A stretch of 7,575 nucleotides of DNA from Bacteroidota bacterium. Its GTDB lineage: Bacteria > Bacteroidota > Bacteroidia > Chitinophagales > Saprospiraceae. Positions within the stretch are counted from its first letter, which is position 1. Each line of letters begins with the position of its first letter. Positions 5,322 to 7,575 of this stretch are shown in pieces. The notes under the pieces were generated by a model. It saw nothing but the letters and a program-made list of their open reading frames with translations, did not search any database and was not told the DNA's origin. The stretch covers positions 1-7,575 of the forward strand of contig JAGWYI010000194.1 in NCBI GenBank assembly GCA_018969455.1, in the 5' to 3' direction. Both the position numbers and the translations under genes were made by a program.

Positions 5322-7500
5322 ACCCCGAATATTGTTGATAACGCCGCCGTTTACGCAGTTGAATACACCCTATCCTGCTACGGCGTACCTGAAGGGCTAC
5401 TTAAATACCCTGGCTATTCCGGCATTTCAGGCAGACCTGGGTATTGAGTTGATTTTGCGTATGTTTTCCCGAAAGGGCTTGGAGCATATTTTCCGGCAGT
5501 TGGATGCGTCGGATGTAACGCTGTCAGAAAATGCCTATCAGGTTTACCGGCAACAAAGGCATTATATTCAAACCATTGAGCCGGTGATTCGGTTTTTACA
5601 GCACCGCAATCCGACCTTGGCGCATGCCATTTGCGATCGGACTTATTTGCCCGAGGCATCCCGATTTCGAGGTTTGGAAGAATTAGAGTGGGCATTTGGC
5701 GCCATGGGTATTCAAGACAGAGCGCGTCACCTGGCGACTTTGTATTTGGAAGATTTGGGCGATTTGATTCAGGAAGCCATTGATCCGCATTTCGGATTTA
5801 GTCGTTATGCCGAGCGTTTAGGCCGTTCGGCTACCCATTTTGATCCTTTAGAGGAAGCTTTACAGGCGCCAGATTCTCTTTTGAGCGTTTGGTTGAAGGC
5901 GCTTTTGGAAGAGAAAATCGAGGTTTCCAAGGCAAATGTACTTTGTCTTTCTGTTCCATTTCCGGGCAACCTGATGGGGGCCTTGCATTGTGGCCAATAT
6001 GTAAAAAAGAACCACCCACATGTTAAAGTCGTATTGGGCGGCGGTTTTGCCAACACCGAATTGCGGCGTTTGTCGGACCCTCGTTTTTTTAATTACATCG
6101 ATTATGTATGTTTAGATGATGGAGAGGCGCCCTTGCGCATTTTATTGGAATTTTTTGAGGGTAAAAGGTCTGAAAATACGTTAAAAAGGGTGTTTTCCTT
6201 ACAAAATGGCGTGGTGTGTTACTTAAATGGGGCTTCAGAAAAAGACGTGGCGCAGCGCGAAACCGGCACGCCGGATTACAGTGATTTGCGCTTGCGGGAA
6301 TATTTGTCGGTTATAGAAATAGCCAATCCGATGCATCGTTTGTGGAGCGACGGCCGCTGGAACAAGCTGACCCTGGCACATGGTTGTTATTGGGGGAAAT
6401 GCGCGTTTTGTGATATTTCGCTGGATTACATAAAAAATTATGAGCCACTCACGGCGTCGATGTTGTGCGACCGGATAGAAGAAATAATAGCGCAGACAGG
6501 TGAAAACGGCTTTCATTTTGTGGATGAGGCGGCGCCGCCGGCTTTAATGCGCGACCTGGCGCTGGAGATTCTGCGCAGGGGCCTTACCGTGGTATGGTGG
6601 ACCAACATTCGGTTTGAAAAACGATTTACGCCCGATTTGTGCCGCCTTTTGAAGGCATCGGGATGTATTGCGGTAACGGGCGGGCTCGAGGTGGCATCGG
6701 ATCGGTTGCTTGCGCGCATGCAGAAGGGGGTTACGGTGGCGCAGGTTGCTCGGGTGGCTGATGCTTTTACACAGTCTGGCATCATGGTGCATGCATATTT
6801 GATGTACGGTTTCCCAACCCAAACTGCTCAGGAAACCCTAGATTCGCTGGAAATGGTGCGGCAAATGTTTGAAGAAGGCGTTTTGCAATCGGGATTTTGG
6901 CATTTGTTTGCCATGACAGCGCACAGTCCGGTTGGGTTGGATCCGGCGGCATATGAGGTGGTGCGCACCGGGCCTGTGTTTGGCGGTTTTGCCGACAATG
7001 ATTTGGCACATGAGGATCCGGAGGGCGCCGATCACGAGCGTTTTTCAGAGGGTTTGCGCAAGTCGCTGTTCAATTACATGCACGGGGTTGGTCTGGATTT
7101 TCCATTGTCGGAATGGTTTGATTTTAAAACACCCCGAACCACCATTCCGCCCGACTATATTGCGCAGTGTATTTCGGAGCCATTGGAATGGGTTTTAAAA
7201 TCAAATACGCAGTTGGTTTGGCTGGGCGGGGTAATTGAAACGGCAGAATTTGAGGTAAAAGAGGGCAAAAAAAACCGGGCAATGGTTGAACTGAGTGTAT
7301 ATGATAAAAAAGGATTGTGGTATTTGGCGATGCCCCGTGCCGAAGGTTTGTGGTTGGCCAACCAGTTGAACGCACCCCTGTGCCAATCATTTGGCGCCTT
7401 TCAACGGCAATACGAGGATGCGGATTTGCCCGATTTCGACGGTTTCTTGCATTCCCGCGCCTGGATGCAATTGCGTGAACATGGATTGGTTGCCCTGTAG
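5314..7500 (+). CDS. B12-binding-type radical SAM protein with CX4CX2C motif, unknown substrate
   Basis: A cytoplasmic 728-residue radical SAM enzyme: it should bind a [4Fe-4S] cluster, cleave S-adenosylmethionine and start radical chemistry. The substrate cannot be told from sequence. The N-terminus (RILLITPPFTQLNTPYPATAYLKGYL, 5-30 in two parts) and residues 209-250 (SVPFPG, VVLGGGFANTE) form the Rossmann-like fold of B12-binding radical SAM proteins. A largely helical insert (about 45-205) separates them. The DxHxxG motif that ligates cobalt in classic B12 domains is absent, so cobalamin binding is uncertain. The radical SAM core starts at 351 (KLTLAHGCYWGKCAFCD) with cluster ligands C358, C363 and C366, spaced CX4CX2C instead of CX3CX2C. 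Other core signatures are FHFVDEAAPP (400-409), GGLEVASDRLLARMQKG (456-472) and HAYLMYGFP (493-501). The C-terminal 230 residues lack a Cys-rich SPASM cluster and match no domain I know. The stop codon lies in a palindromic repeat (7498-7523). Confidence 0.88.
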   Translation: MFEPRILLITPPFTQLNTPYPATAYLKGYLNTLAIPAFQADLGIELILRMFSRKGLEHIFRQLDASDVTLSENAYQVYRQQRHYIQTIEPVIRFLQHRNPTLAHAICDRTYLPEASRFRGLEELEWAFGAMGIQDRARHLATLYLEDLGDLIQEAIDPHFGFSRYAERLGRSATHFDPLEEALQAPDSLLSVWLKALLEEKIEVSKANVLCLSVPFPGNLMGALHCGQYVKKNHPHVKVVLGGGFANTELRRLSDPRFFNYIDYVCLDDGEAPLRILLEFFEGKRSENTLKRVFSLQNGVVCYLNGASEKDVAQRETGTPDYSDLRLREYLSVIEIANPMHRLWSDGRWNKLTLAHGCYWGKCAFCDISLDYIKNYEPLTASMLCDRIEEIIAQTGENGFHFVDEAAPPALMRDLALEILRRGLTVVWWTNIRFEKRFTPDLCRLLKASGCIAVTGGLEVASDRLLARMQKGVTVAQVARVADAFTQSGIMVHAYLMYGFPTQTAQETLDSLEMVRQMFEEGVLQSGFWHLFAMTAHSPVGLDPAAYEVVRTGPVFGGFADNDLAHEDPEGADHERFSEGLRKSLFNYMHGVGLDFPLSEWFDFKTPRTTIPPDYIAQCISEPLEWVLKSNTQLVWLGGVIETAEFEVKEGKKNRAMVELSVYDKKGLWYLAMPRAEGLWLANQLNAPLCQSFGAFQRQYEDADLPDFDGFLHSRAWMQLREHGLVAL

Positions 7501-7523
7501 AAACGCCATACATGGCGTCTCTA
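7498..7523. repeat. Palindromic interspersed repeat (GAGACGCCAT type) at the gene end
   Basis: The arms TAGAAACGCCAT (7498-7509) and ATGGCGTCTCTA (7512-7523) are reverse complements over 12 bases with one mismatch, around an AC centre. The pattern TAGAGACGC-AT-GCGTCTCTA is, from general knowledge, a palindromic repeat found many times in intergenic DNA of Bacteroidota and some other bacteria. No T-run follows, so it is not a classic terminator, though it could protect the mRNA 3' end. Its first three bases are the TAG stop of the radical SAM gene. Confidence 0.65.
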
Positions 7524-7575
7524 TGCGTTACGGGTTGGGGTAAAAGATCATAAAAAAACCTGCAGGATTGCGTTT

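Noticed and set aside
7124..7513. 129-codon open frame on the minus strand across the end of the radical SAM gene
   Set aside because: It lies antisense to a well-supported coding region, its product is rich in Pro, Arg and His with no motif, and open antisense frames are common in such DNA.
7551..7575. A-run followed by CCTGCAGG, possible terminator for a leftward gene beyond the right edge
   Set aside because: CCTGCAGG has no loop, flanking pairing is broken, and the window ends before the structure could be judged.

Overview
The window looks like chromosomal DNA of a Bacteroidota bacterium, perhaps from the Saprospiria/Chitinophagia side of the phylum (a guess). The reasons are leader regions that are A-rich and lack Shine-Dalgarno sequences, a match to the phylum's TAnnTTTG -7 promoter box, Bacteroidota-style secreted proteins, and a large secreted M14 peptidase with an amidotransferase-like tail. 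No phage, transposase, CRISPR, tRNA or rRNA gene was recognised.

Layout. Positions 1-30 may hold the first ten codons of a leftward gene cut by the window edge. From 31 to about 638 is non-coding, with a dyad (382-403) just before a TAnnTTTG box (424-431). A doubtful 60-residue ORF (639-821) follows, then three closely packed palindromes ending in a T-run (872-927). Together these could form one small rightward transcription unit. Next is a 419-residue secreted protein (984-2243) with an N-terminal half full of Asp-Ser-Leu motifs and a beta-rich, barrel-like C-terminal half. It is followed by a degenerate AATCC-type repeat candidate and a strong intrinsic terminator (2362-2397).

The right two thirds is a compact rightward cluster of three genes: a secreted M14 zinc peptidase (2499-5072), a 73-residue S4-domain RNA-binding protein of the YbcJ type (5100-5321), and a 728-residue radical SAM protein (5314-7500) whose start overlaps the S4 gene by 8 nt. 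The last gene ends inside a palindromic repeat of a kind scattered through many bacterial genomes. The repeat supplies its stop codon.

How they work together. The peptidase is exported and probably degrades peptides outside the cytoplasm, so it has no obvious link to the other two products beyond sharing a transcript. The S4 and radical SAM proteins are both cytoplasmic and translationally overlapping, and a shared RNA-related role is a reasonable but unproven idea. The radical SAM protein has an unusual CX4CX2C cluster motif and is the most interesting protein here. Most of the window is otherwise ordinary housekeeping or accessory DNA.
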